The notes beneath the pieces are model-generated. The model was not told the origin of the DNA, searched no databases, and saw only the letters and a list, made by a program, of their open reading frames with translations. This document shows, piece by piece, positions 54,218-64,000 of a DNA stretch of 64,000 nt. Origin of the DNA: Arthrinium phaeospermum (lineage: Eukaryota > Ascomycota > Sordariomycetes > Amphisphaeriales > Apiosporaceae); the NCBI GenBank assembly GCA_006503535.1, contig QYRS01000002.1:4340001-4404000 (forward strand), written 5' to 3'. Position 1 is the stretch's first letter; each line of letters begins with the position of its first letter. The position numbers were made by a program, and so were the translations under genes.

Positions 54218-55323
54218 TCATAGGCACCATGCATGAAAGCGTCTCGAAATTGGTAGTTTTTCCTCCAGAATGACGCTCTGTCGATCATGTGCTGAGGGCG
54301 GACTCCTGGCGTGGTAGAGGCGCAGAACGTATCGCCATAGATTGGGTTATGACACACCTTCAAGCGACATGGCAATCTAATTATAACCAAAGAGATCGCC
54401 TGCAACCATCAGGACCCTGCTGCAACATTTTGATACGAAATATGCACTGATCTTCTTGGTGTCGTACCAGAAGGGCAACGATGTGTCCGGAGGATGAGAT
54501 AATTGCCGGATTGCGGGCATTTAGCCGGGCTCGCCGAGCCGCTCGCTACCATCTCCAGAAATCGAACGCTCATGACGGAACCCTGATGAATATCTAGCTT
54601 GAAATTTGCAGGTAGGCAGGTACTGTAGCTCGAATAACCTTTCTTTAGCTCAACAGGCCTGGTCTTAATCATTGGCTTGCCCCTGGCCATGGAAAAGCTG
54701 TGTCGTTTTAGCAACCCCAATCTATGAGACCATTGCAAATGCGACAACAAAAGCTGTATCTGGGTATATCCAATCACATTAGATATCCGGATAATGTGCC
54801 ATCCCTAGTATGCATAGGTCGCTGGGTGGGAAGCGATCAGATTTACCCCGGATCTGCATCAAGTAAGACGCCAAGCGCTGCTGGCCCCCACGGTGCAGGG
54901 AGTCTAAGCCGACTCTCAAGCTTGTAGGGATACTTGGGTGAAGTAAGTATGTTAGGAAAGAAATTGTAAGCCAGTCTAGAGACATGGACTCGGCGATTGT
55001 GCGACAATATGTAAGTAGATGGCAGAGGTTCCTTTGGTGGTAGCGGGCGTTGTTCACAGACGCGCGCAGTGCTGATTTGTAGGTACGACATCAGCGTGTC
55101 GGCCCACTAAACCACGCACGCTACAGCGACTCCGATAACGCTCTAGTGAGTCATTCTGAGAAGTTTCCGAGTAACATTCTGTTCATCGACGGAAAGTACG
55201 TTCTTAAGCTCATTAGAAGATCCGCAGCCACCCTTTTTACCAGTTGATCAATAAGTCCTCCCTACATAAGCACCTCTAAGAACAAAAGTTTTCATTCGAC
55301 GACGACGACGACTTGACAACAAA
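54218..55323. other. Intergenic region, nothing recognised
   Basis: About 1.1 kb upstream of the protease gene and of the tRNA. A short GAC trinucleotide tract lies at 55299-55313, just before the tRNA. I see no gene. Confidence 0.5.
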
Positions 55324-55395
55324 AGCATCTTGGCGCAGGGGAAGCGCGCCGGGCTCATAACCCGGAGGTCCTTGGATCGAAACCAAGAGATGCTA
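55324..55395 (+). tRNA. Initiator tRNA-Met (CAT)
   Basis: A 72-base cloverleaf without an intron. The acceptor stem pairs 55324-55330 with 55388-55394 (seven pairs), the anticodon stem CCGGG/CCCGG encloses CAT at 55356-55358, and the T stem CTTGG/CCAAG encloses ATCGAAA. Three consecutive G:C pairs in the anticodon stem and the A-rich ATCGAAA T loop (replacing TTC) are hallmarks of eukaryotic initiator tRNA. The gene is followed by a run of eight T, a RNA polymerase III terminator. Confidence 0.97.
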
Positions 55396-55891
55396 GTCAA
55401 TGTTTTTTTTCCTTTTATTCTCTTCCTTCCTTCATTGGTTTTTTTCTTCTGAATTAACTAGTGGCCTTTTGCTTTTATGTGTCCCTTTTCAAGTTTCTAT
55501 TTTTGCATTCTTTGAAGACGAGCGTGCCTGCTGTGCCTGTCTTTTCCGGTTGTACAAGTGCAGCTACAAGGAACCGTTTGCTGCTTCTGTAACCATCAAT
55601 GTCGATTACGCTGCTGGCTACAGCCCTCCTTCTCTTACGCAAACTTGTCGACACAACCTCAACGGTGGAATTCCTAGGCAATTAGCGAAGTCAATCAGCA
55701 GTTGGCCATCTCATGAAGTGATTCTATTAAATATTTCCTGATAATTCGGATCCCCTTCCTGTGTCATTCGCTACGTTGTTGGGTTGTCCTTACAGTAGCC
55801 CTCGACCAGCGCATTGATCACCCATGATGGCCGCTTGTGATTCGCCTTCTGCCGCGTCGCGCATTATGATTCGCAATCACCAACCTTCCAC
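55396..55891. other. Short intergenic region, nothing else recognised
   Basis: About 500 bases between the tRNA and the 3-prime end of the reductase gene. Apart from the T-run next to the tRNA no feature is visible. Confidence 0.5.
55403..55410 (+). terminator. RNA polymerase III terminator (T8)
   Basis: Eight T residues begin eight bases after the end of the initiator tRNA. This is the standard polymerase III termination signal. Confidence 0.9.
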
Positions 55892-57155
55892 CTAGTCAAA
55901 CTTCTCCCCTATCAGTTCCTCGCTCAACTTCCAGAGCTTCTCTGCGTTTTCCGCGTCCTTGGCCCATGGGGCCGGTTCAGCGAACTGGCAATCCGATAGG
56001 TATGGCTCATTGGAGTCTGCGACGCGTGGTGGTAAGTGCATGTCGCATTTGCGAAAGTCAAAGTTGGGGGGCACAGGGGTTACTTACCGTTTAGTGCGGG
56101 ATCCAGAGCCGCGACCAGTGTCGTAGCCGACCCTTGGTCCAGCGATTTCCAGTACGTAGCCGTCTTCGAGATTGCCTCTGCCATCTCGGGATCGTGGTCG
56201 CGACCCAAATGGGTGTCCATTGCTTTATCAAATTAGCAAACCGCCATATCTGGCCTCGACGGTACTCTATCTCTATCGCCTTCAACGACACGAGACCATG
56301 GAGCCACGTAGGTAGGACTCACAACCTGGATGGACTGCAAAGCCCGCAATGCCCCGCGACTTCAATCGCTGCTGTAGACCCACGGAAAATAGGATGTTGG
56401 CCGACTTGCTCTGCCCGTACGCGGCAATGGGTATGTAGCCGTCCTCATTCGCCCGCGTGAAGGTCGGCGGCATGTACGACGGCTGCTTCTCCTCCTCGGG
56501 CACCTCCTTGCCCTCGATGTTGATGTCGTGGAACCGCACCGGCGAGCACCGGTGGCCCTGGCTCGACAAGTTGATAATGCGCGTCGCCCCCGCCCCCGAC
56601 GCGCGGTCGCGCGCGGCCGCGGCTTCCAGCAGCGGCATCAGCTGCTGCGTCAAGAGGAAGTGCCCGATGTGGTTGGCGCCAAACTGCAGCTCGATTCCCT
56701 CGGCCGTCAGCTGCCGCGTCATGACGACGGCGCCCGCGTTGTTGATGAGCAGGTCCAGCGTCGGGACGAGGCGCGCGATCGCCGCCGCGGCCTCGCGGAC
56801 CGACGCCTGCGACGCTAGATCTAGGAGGACGGTCTGGATGTCGGCGCCCGGGTGCGCGCTCCGGAGCTCGGCGGCCGACTGCTCCAGCTTCTCCTTGGTG
56901 CGCGACGCGAGGATGAGGTGGGCGGGGCCCTGGGCGGCGATGGCGCTCGCGGTCGACTGGCCGATGCCTTTGGGGGCGACGCCGGTGATTACGACTTTTT
57001 TCAAAGGGGGGTTAGTTTTGAGCTTCAAGGGATCGGTCGTGTTATACAGGCCGGGGTAGACTTCTCATACCATTGCGGCCTTTGATCTTATCTGCAAATG
57101 TCTTGGCTACCTCTGACCCAGCCGTCTTCTCTCCCCATGTTGGATTGGATGTCAT
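55892..57155 (-). CDS. Short-chain dehydrogenase/reductase
   Basis: Four exons: 57155-57071, 56994-56323, 56222-56088 and 56016-55892, giving 338 residues. The first intron ends in an unusual AAAAAAG acceptor, but only this joins the N terminus to the VVITGV strand. The NAD(P)-binding motif TGVAPKGIG starts at about residue 32, NNAG lies in LLINNAGAVV, and the catalytic YxxxK is YGQSK; a Ser precedes it in INLSSQG. This is the classical SDR set, of the retinol dehydrogenase/WW-oxidoreductase-like type common in fungi, with a longer C terminus. The enzyme is probably cytosolic. It is divergent from the FAD monooxygenase gene at 58050 and shares an intergenic region of 894 bases, which suggests co-regulation. 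Confidence 0.92.
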
Positions 57156-58049
57156 TGTCGGTTTGGTTTCGGCGGAATCGATTTACCTTGTTCGTGCTGC
57201 ATAGGGTATTGTAGCTCTTCGTGTGTTTGCCCCTTTCAAACGGCTTGAATGTCGATAGCGCGATACGAGTGGATCGGACACGTCAAAGACTCCGGAATTA
57301 TATGGATTGTGCAAGCTTCATCATATACTTACTCAGTCCAGATCCATTCCACTCCATGGCTCTATCACCCGTAGCGATCGTCGGCGAAGCCATCTGTCGA
57401 GATCGGCTTGTTCCTCCCGCGGTCACGTCACGCTGCTTGGCTTTCTGTCTGCAACAGACCCACCAGAGCACATCTTCAATGCCGGCCATTCTTCTGCAGC
57501 CGATGGAGATACGATCGTCAAGGCGCTCGTGTGGGCCGGTTTGGGTCTCGCATAACTGCCGCCGAGGTCTGTCATGTTCCGACGTTTCGGCCTGGTCACG
57601 CTCGTCCAGATTCGACCCTGGTGCATCGGGGCGTTGCTTAGGCTAAGCTAACATCCGCCAATCGGGGGGTATCATGCGCGAGTCTGGGGGCTCTATCAGC
57701 GCTGACTGAGGGACCTGGACGCGGGGGAAGGGCAGTGAAAGTCGGGGTAACCCCACCCCCGCATGCAACCCTCTTGCACTCTCCAGGTTCGCTAAGGGGA
57801 AGCATAGCGACGCGAACTGCATGCCAATAGTGGGACGTGTGAGCATGTGCGTGCTTGTCGGAAATGTCATGGAACGTAGACGAGATGCAGCAAGTCGCAG
57901 GATGTACACTGCTCTCCTTCCATGAGTGGTATGCGCTGTGATAGACCAAGGCCTTCGAATGCGATTCCCATTACTGTGACGATAGCTGGACTGGACGCAA
58001 ATACCAGATGAAAAAGAGTCTCTAGAGGATCTTCCTGTTGATATACACA
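57156..58049. promoter_or_regulatory. Divergent intergenic region between SDR and monooxygenase genes
   Basis: This 894-base stretch lies head-to-head between two redox enzyme genes and must contain both promoters. It has a GC-rich, C-run core at 57710-57775 with a near palindrome around GGGGTAACCCC at 57745-57755, a possible factor-binding site. The shared position implies, but does not prove, co-regulation. Confidence 0.45.
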
Positions 58050-59568
58050 ATGACTAGCAATGGCACAACGAACGGCTCGACCCAACGGCCGAAAACGGGC
58101 ATCAAGGTGATTGTAGTAGGGGCAGGTAAGAAAACCAGTGCAACACATTCATCGCATGCGAAAGTATTAGGGTAGAAGCTCACCATCACTTGTCCAACAG
58201 GCTTCGGCGGACTTGGCGCCGCGATCGAATGCCACCGCAACGGGCACGACGTCGATATCTACGAGCAGTTCGACGAGCTCCGGTCGCTGGGCGACATCAT
58301 CTCGTTCGGCCCCAACGCGGGGCGCATCTTCCACCGGTGGGGCGCCCGGGGCGAGGTCGCGGACCGCATGCGCTCTTTTAGTATTGACCTGCGCGCCTAC
58401 GGCTTCAACATCCACAAGTACGACACGGGCGAGGTCGTCATCAACCAGCGCACGCCCGAGTACGACCGCACCGCGCCCAACTTCAACGGGCATCGCGGGG
58501 AGTTGCATGCGGTGGTCTATGATCATGCGACCGTCGAGCTCGGGATTCCGATACATCTGGGCAACAAGATTCGGACGTACTTTGAGGAGGAGGGGCAGGC
58601 GGGTATTGTGCTTGAGAACGGTGAGAAGGTAAGCGATCGGATCAATGGCCCATTGGGATATAACTTTGACTCACTCATTCAATTAGGTCGTAGGAGATGT
58701 TGTGCTAGCTGCCGATGGCGTCCGCTCCAAAGCTCGCAAGTCCGTGCTGGGGTACGAAGACAAGCCCAAGAGCAGCGGATACGCAGTATGGCGCGCCTGG
58801 TAAGTTGCAACCTGCTTGTCGCCTCCTTTTTCAGCAAGTATGGTCCCTGACACGAAGACTCCTCTCCCAAGGTTCACCAACGAGGACATGCTCGCCGACC
58901 CAGAAACAGCCCAATTCTGCAACAACGGCGACACCTTCAACGGCTGGATCGGGCCCGACATGCACCTGCTCTTCAGCACCATCAAGGACGGCGCCGACTG
59001 CTGCTGGGTCCTGACGCACCCGGACGAGCACGACATCGACGAGTCCTGGTCCTTCCCCGGGAAGCTGTCCGAGGTGCTCGAGGCCCTCAAAGACTGGGAC
59101 CCCATGTGCCGCCGCATCGTCAGCAAGACGCCCGAGTCCCGCCTCGTCGACTGGAAGCTCGTCTACCGCGACCCCCTGCCGACCTGGGTCAGCCCCGGTG
59201 CGCGCATCTTGCTGCTGGGCGACTCGGCCCATCCCTTCTTGCCCACGAGCGCTCAGGGTGCGGCGCAGGCTGTCGAGGACGGCGTGACGATCGCGACGTG
59301 CCTGCGGCTCTGTGGCGGGAAAGAGGCGGTGCCGACCGCCGTCCGTGCTCATGAGCGGATTCGGTATGAGCGCGTCCGCGAGGCGCAGAAGACGGGGGAG
59401 AGTACGCGGGATATGTGGCACAAGACGGACTGGGACAAGGTAAAGGATGATCCGACGGTTATCCAGTTCCCGCGGCTGGCGTGGATCTTTGAACATGATG
59501 CGGAGAAGCATGCGGAGGCGGTGTACGAGGAGGTTGCTGAGCAGGTGGTGGCGGCGGCTTCTGATTAG
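58050..59568 (+). CDS. FAD-dependent monooxygenase (salicylate hydroxylase-like)
   Basis: Four exons: 58050-58125, 58201-58628, 58687-58799 and 58872-59568, giving 437 residues. All joins keep the frame. The dinucleotide-binding motif GAGFGG at about residues 24-29 is built across the first intron. The DG motif is AADGVRSKARKS, and the GD motif is LLLGDSAHPFLPTSAQGA; these three together define group A flavoprotein hydroxylases. The enzymes use NAD(P)H, FAD and oxygen to hydroxylate aromatic rings, as in salicylate or 3-hydroxybenzoate hydroxylase or in aromatic polyketide tailoring. No signal peptide or membrane anchor is seen, so it should be cytosolic. Together with the divergent SDR and the adjacent transporter it may form a small catabolic or tailoring unit. 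Confidence 0.93.
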
Positions 59569-59915
59569 GGGTCTGTCAAGTGCGGCTTTCAGGAGCATGT
59601 TGGCTAGAGGACAGACTTGAAGAAAGATAGACCATCTTGAAGATAATGGCAGTCATTGCATTGAAAAACTCGCTTATATGTGTGGTATGTCTGTTGGGGA
59701 ATATCATTGCCAGCTGCCTTCCCCATCTCCATCGCCTCTTGGTATGTCATGACCCAATATACCGAACTAGACTAGAGCTCTTGAATTCCGAAGATAGCAC
59801 GAATACATAGATTCATAATATCTGCTTGGATGAACATATCCAACGGATTATCTATACACTGTAGCCCTCATACCTCCCCATGCTCATCATCATATACCGT
59901 AGACGTATGCGTCTT
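59569..59915. other. Short convergent intergenic region
   Basis: About 350 AT-rich bases between the ends of two convergent genes. It should contain both 3-prime untranslated regions. No other feature is visible. Confidence 0.5.
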
Positions 59916-61849
59916 TTAAACCTTAGCGTCAGCAACAACGTGCTGCTTGGTGGTGGAGGAGCCCCCATCTCCCTCTTCGTGGGTCACATGGGGCACATCT
60001 GCTTCCTTCTCCTTCTCGAGAGCAGCATGTGCGCCAGTGCATTTGTAGCCGCGAAACTTTCTTGCCGGAACACGGGCTTCGAACTGTTTGAATGTCTGGT
60101 TAGCTATCATCTCTTCCTGTGCGTTCGTAGTCGGAGGGGATAGAAGACGGTACATACCATTTCATCAATCTGCTCAAGGGTTCGATCTTTAGCTTCGGGA
60201 AGGTAGAAATAGATCCAGACCATGGTGATGAAGCACGATGGGGCCCAGATATATCCGTACTTGGGACCCCAGTTGAGCGAGTCCGGATTAATGAAGTACG
60301 GTGCCGTGAAAGTCGTAAGCCACTATGAGCAATCATTAACAATTAGTTTGGTGCATCTTCTTTCATCATGTTGAGATATCATCTCTCACCGCACCAAAGA
60401 ACCCAATCGCCGTCGCAATCCCAAACGTATACGACCGCAGCCGCTGCGACGACAGCTCCCCGCCCGACAGCCAGGCGTAGGGCGAGATGAGCCCGTTGTA
60501 GGCGACGATGTAGAGGACCGAGACGCCCACGATGACCTTGCCCGTCTTCTCGGTGCCCGGCTCGACCGTGTAGACGACGGCGATGATGAGCTGCGCGAGG
60601 CCGCACAGCGCGAAGCCGGCCAGCATCATGGGGCGCCGGTAGCCCCACCGCGTGATGACCAGGTTGCTCAGCACGAGCCCGGCGACGCCCACGCCGGTTA
60701 GGATGCACGAGTTGGTGAAGGCGTCGCCGACGTCGGCCATGGAGAAGAAGTAGGTTCCGTAGGCTGCATTGTCTGGTTAGCATACCTTCGCGTCAGTCAG
60801 GGGAAGGGGGATCGAGGGGGGCTCACAGATCAGGAACATGGCGCCGGAAGCGGCCTGTGTCGTCAGTCCGAGCACGGCGATGGTGGTGCGGCGTCGATCA
60901 ATGGGATTCCGGACCAGGTCCAGAAGCCCGATGCTGGACTGGAGTTGCGCCTCGGCTGCGAGCGCAGCTTCCATCTCGGCAAGCTCTTCGGGGACAGACC
61001 AGTGAGCCGGTCCGGGGCGCAGCCAGGTCAGGCTCTTCTCGGCTTGAGCCGTCTGTCCGCGAGCGGCGAGCCAGCGCGGGCTCTCGGGCAGGAAGAAGAG
61101 CGCGATGAAGAGGATCCCGGGCACGATGTGGACGGTGCCGAGGGGGATGATGTACGAGCTGCGGTCGGGACGTTCGGCGGTGCCGTAGTCGACGAGGTTG
61201 CCGACGAAGCTACCTGTATGTTGGGGACTTGGGTCAGTACTCCCCGGTGCAAGTAGAACATTTTGGTGAACAGCTTACCTAAAGCGACCCATAGAGTGAA
61301 AGCGGATATACCCAAGCCTCGATATCTTGCGGGCACGACTTCCTACGCATCAGGGTTAGGCTAGTACAGCAAACAACGCTTGAGACGCCGGTCAGGATGA
61401 CAACCTACCGTGATATAGAGTTGGGCATGGGTCATGAGCAGCCCGTTTGCCAGCCCCAGGATGAGCCGCCCCGCGTAGAGGCCGCCAATGTCGACCGTGG
61501 CCTGCATGATGGCCGTAGACACGAAGACGAGCGCGCAGGCGATCCAGAGCGACAGCCGGCGGCCAACCCAGCGTGACGTAAAGCCCGCCGAGGAGGACGA
61601 GACGAAGGCGCCGAGCACCATGAGCGAGGAGATGAGCTGCTGGCGCTCCGACGAGATGTTCCACTTTGGCAGCGCTTCCGTGGGGGGCGTGCCGAAAACT
61701 TTGAGGAATCCGACCATGGCCTGCAGACCCCCGATCACGCCGAAATCAAGACCGTATTGGAACGAGCTCAGCGATACGAAAGTCATGGCCACGAGGGCTT
61801 TGACGTGGAGCCGGGCGCCGGCCTCCTGGTTTGTATGGACTGCAGCCAT
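59916..61849 (-). CDS. MFS sugar-porter family transporter
   Basis: Six exons: 61849-61409, 61342-61279, 61213-60827, 60763-60390, 60322-60158 and 60083-59916, giving 532 residues. Every intron has a GT donor and an AG acceptor and preserves the frame. The protein has the sugar-porter signatures: a GLDFGVIGG start of helix 1, the GRRLSLW loop, VPARYRG after helix 4, PESPRWL in the central loop, PEAKDRTLEQ after the last helix and the fungal FEARVPARKF tail start. This tail matches alpha-glucoside/hexose type carriers of filamentous fungi. The plasma membrane is the likely location; substrates may be sugars or quinate-like compounds. The gene follows the FAD monooxygenase in convergent orientation. 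Confidence 0.93.
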
Positions 61850-63197
61850 GTTGTGATATGAAAAGACTGATCACTATAGAAATCAGATACAATGAGCGTG
61901 ACAATAACCACACTCAGAGGTATGCAGTTTGCAAAAGGAAACTGAAGTCAATTGAAATGTTCGAGAATCTCCAAATACCATCTTCCTCGGCCAAGACTCA
62001 GTCTACCAAATACGTCAAGCAATGGTAGCACATATGCCGCCCCCCTGTTTAAAGAACAGCCTGCGCGGCGCCCATTAAAGTCCCGATGCTCCCAGCGACA
62101 TCGAGGTCACATACTTGCGCACAAATGCAAGAGGTTAGATCCACTTAAGTCTTGCATGAGAACGGCACACACTCCTCCGTCAGGTTAATCCAGTGGCTGA
62201 TCAGCTATGGAGAATCCGCGGATGGAGAAACCCCCTGTTCGGCAGATCAACTTGGACAAGGGGGTCGCTGAAGCAGATTTCCCCGCACTCCGACAGACTT
62301 GGCTACCACCTACCCCGGATTCGGTCCCAGGCCTCTGCCGTTATGTGGTGGGGCAATAAAGCCACTTGTTATATAAATGGGGTAACAGCAGGTAGGTCAT
62401 ACGGACGAGCGAGGGTGGTATTATTCGAATACGTGTGCGGCATATGCATCTGTTCTCGGACCTGTCCCCGATGGGATGTGAGTTGCACAAGATGCTAGGT
62501 TCTTCTCACCCCTTTCGCCCAGAAGTAGATGGGAATCGCCCAAGAGTTAATCTGCATGTCACATTGGTGGCCTTTCCCATATGCAGTCTCGTGATCGTCG
62601 CTGCAAAGTGGAGCGTCTTGACTGTTGGTGACGGGCGTCCAGTAATAGGCGTCATCAACGGTGGTTGCCACAGTGGGCTTCTACTAGCAGTCTCCCAGTT
62701 GATCCATAGATGCGGTGTGTTAAGCGTCGTTGATCTCACGTGGTGTTAGTCAGGGATTCCATCAATCGCCGCTGGTTGTACTGTTTAGGGGCACAGAAGA
62801 GAAGAACAAAAAGAGGAAAATCTAGATTTTTTTTAGCAATCGTGGAGAATACCCAATATTATATGTCAGACTATGAAACACGCTACGGAGTGAATGGGTA
62901 CACAGCTGGATCATGCACACTCTGTCCTGGTGTTTGTGGCAGGGTTGACTATGGAGCCGAAAGAAACATGGCCATGTCAACTATAAGCCAAAGCGTCCCC
63001 GTAGGCGTTGAACAAGTGCTAAAGTATCTATATCCAATTCATAAGATATTAGGATTATGTGTACTCTGGTATAGCTCTATCGAAGCGTGCATGGCTGCTT
63101 CTCATGCCACGCCACGTCTCCTCCTGGGTATATAACATTCTATGGCTCGACTCTAAAACAAAACATAAGGCGCAATCTACTCCCAATACCCCGTCAT
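61850..63197. other. Intergenic region, nothing recognised
   Basis: About 1.35 kb between two minus-strand transporter genes, containing the promoter of the sugar porter. Open frames are short and show no domain. Confidence 0.5.
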
Positions 63198-64000
63198 CTA
63201 AGCTCTCAATCCATTATCCGGAGACGCATCTTCTTCACTCTGCTGGTTCTTCTCCATCTCTTTCCGCTCCTTCCGTTCCGCCCGGGCGACGGACCTCAGC
63301 CTCCGCTCCTCCCGCCACTTGGGCCCGTTCTTCTGGATGAGCCAGAGGATGGGGCTGGGGATCAAGAAGAGCAAGGCCAAGTACGTGTACGCCCAGCCGC
63401 GGCCCCAGGCCCCAATGAGGATCTCGATGAGGGCGGTCGAAATCGCGCCGGCAAGACAGCGCACGAAGTTGTTAGCCGCGGTCGCCGTGGCCGGGGCCTC
63501 GGGGTAGAGGTCCACGATCAGCGTGTTGATGATCTGGAAGCTGCCCGTGACGCAGAGGCCGATGAAGAAGGACAGCACCAGCGGCACGGCCACGTGGAGC
63601 TCGGCCTGCAGGACCCAGCCGTACGCGATGTAGGCCGCGGCGCCGACGAGGATGAGGGGGAAGATGAGCTGGATGCGCACCCGCTCGATGGGGAAGTCCT
63701 TCAGGTTGTCGCCGCGCTTGCGGTCGATCTTGATACCCAGCTTCTTGGCGGTCCGGCGGTAGTTCCAGTCGAGGATGAACCCCTGCGATATAGACGCCGT
63801 CATGCAGGCGACCCCGACGGGCAGGTAGCATAGGCCGAGCTGGATGTTGTTGTAGTGATAAATGTCTGCGAACTGGGTCGACAGGGTTGATGTGCAAGTC
63901 ATAAAACCAACGTAGATCAAGGCATTGTAGCCGAGCACCAGGGCCATATCCTTGTTGCCCACGACACGAAGTGTGTTGAAAGGGTTGGGGATGGGAAACT
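63198..64000 (-). CDS. MFS transporter, DHA1 type, C-terminal part
   Basis: The gene runs off the end of the window; about 267 C-terminal codons are visible and the frame stays open up to base 64000. It ends at TAG 63198-63200. The sequence covers transmembrane segments 7-12 with a charged cytosolic loop containing KKLGIKIDRKRGD. The GFILDWNYRR segment and the TANNFVRCL segment are characteristic of the DHA1 drug:H+ antiporter family (quinidine/tetracycline-resistance-like fungal members). A hydrophilic, Glu- and Lys-rich tail of about 45 residues closes the protein. The likely role is proton-driven efflux of small molecules at the plasma membrane. The N-terminal half lies outside the window, so no start or exon count can be given. 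Confidence 0.9.
   Translation of the reverse strand, partial: FPIPNPFNTLRVVGNKDMALVLGYNALIYVGFMTCTSTLSTQFADIYHYNNIQLGLCYLPVGVACMTASISQGFILDWNYRRTAKKLGIKIDRKRGDNLKDFPIERVRIQLIFPLILVGAAAYIAYGWVLQAELHVAVPLVLSFFIGLCVTGSFQIINTLIVDLYPEAPATATAANNFVRCLAGAISTALIEILIGAWGRGWAYTYLALLFLIPSPILWLIQKNGPKWREERRLRSVARAERKERKEMEKNQQSEEDASPDNGLRA

Overview
The window is nuclear DNA of a filamentous ascomycete (Pezizomycotina, most likely a Sordariomycete). The signs are short GT-AG introns of about 50-180 bases (usually GTAAGT donors, several with CTAAC-type branch sites), widely spaced monocistronic genes on both strands, an initiator tRNA, and typical families of these fungi: three HET-domain genes, two DUF3176-type membrane proteins, a GH131 glucanase, a sedolisin protease, a cytochrome P450 and several MFS transporters. 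I see no prokaryotic operon, rRNA, CRISPR array or intact transposon. The species cannot be named from the sequence alone.

Layout. 1-6.2 kb is gene-poor, with a decayed coding relic, one orphan coiled-coil gene and a small repeat whose copies differ by transitions. 6.2-14 kb carries a SUMO-motif-rich nuclear-type protein, a coiled-coil protein, an APH-fold kinase, a possible permuted papain-like protein and a BTB protein with four CxxC pairs. 15.3-18.1 kb is a HET gene followed closely by a two-helix membrane protein gene. 18.3-24 kb has a small secreted protein, an F-box/ankyrin protein and a P450. 24.4-36.7 kb is an accessory block: HET, SET-domain (in-frame TAG), DUF3176, a second BTB/CxxC paralogue, and an atypical HET gene (also an in-frame TAG). 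36.9-49 kb has a secreted SMP-30-like lactonase, an orphan three-exon gene, a protein with five identical-spacing zinc knuckles, a frameshifted ankyrin gene, an ACS-type MFS transporter and a second DUF3176 gene. 51-64 kb is a secretion and metabolism block: GH131 and S53 protease (convergent), tRNA-iMet, then SDR and FAD monooxygenase (divergent), a sugar-porter MFS, and a DHA1-type MFS running off the end.

How the genes may act together. The HET, BTB, SET and DUF3176 genes look like a fast-evolving accessory repertoire (self/non-self recognition and signalling). GH131, the S53 protease and the lactonase are secreted and suit life on plant or litter polymers. The SDR, monooxygenase and transporter group could be a small catabolic or secondary-metabolite cluster; this is inference from adjacency. 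Most exon structures were derived by hand from splice signals and reading-frame continuity. The strongest leads are two nearly intact genes each broken by a single TAG, which may be candidates for the stop-to-tryptophan A-to-I mRNA editing known in Sordariomycetes, and a protein with an invariant C-x2-C-x11-C-x2-C array.
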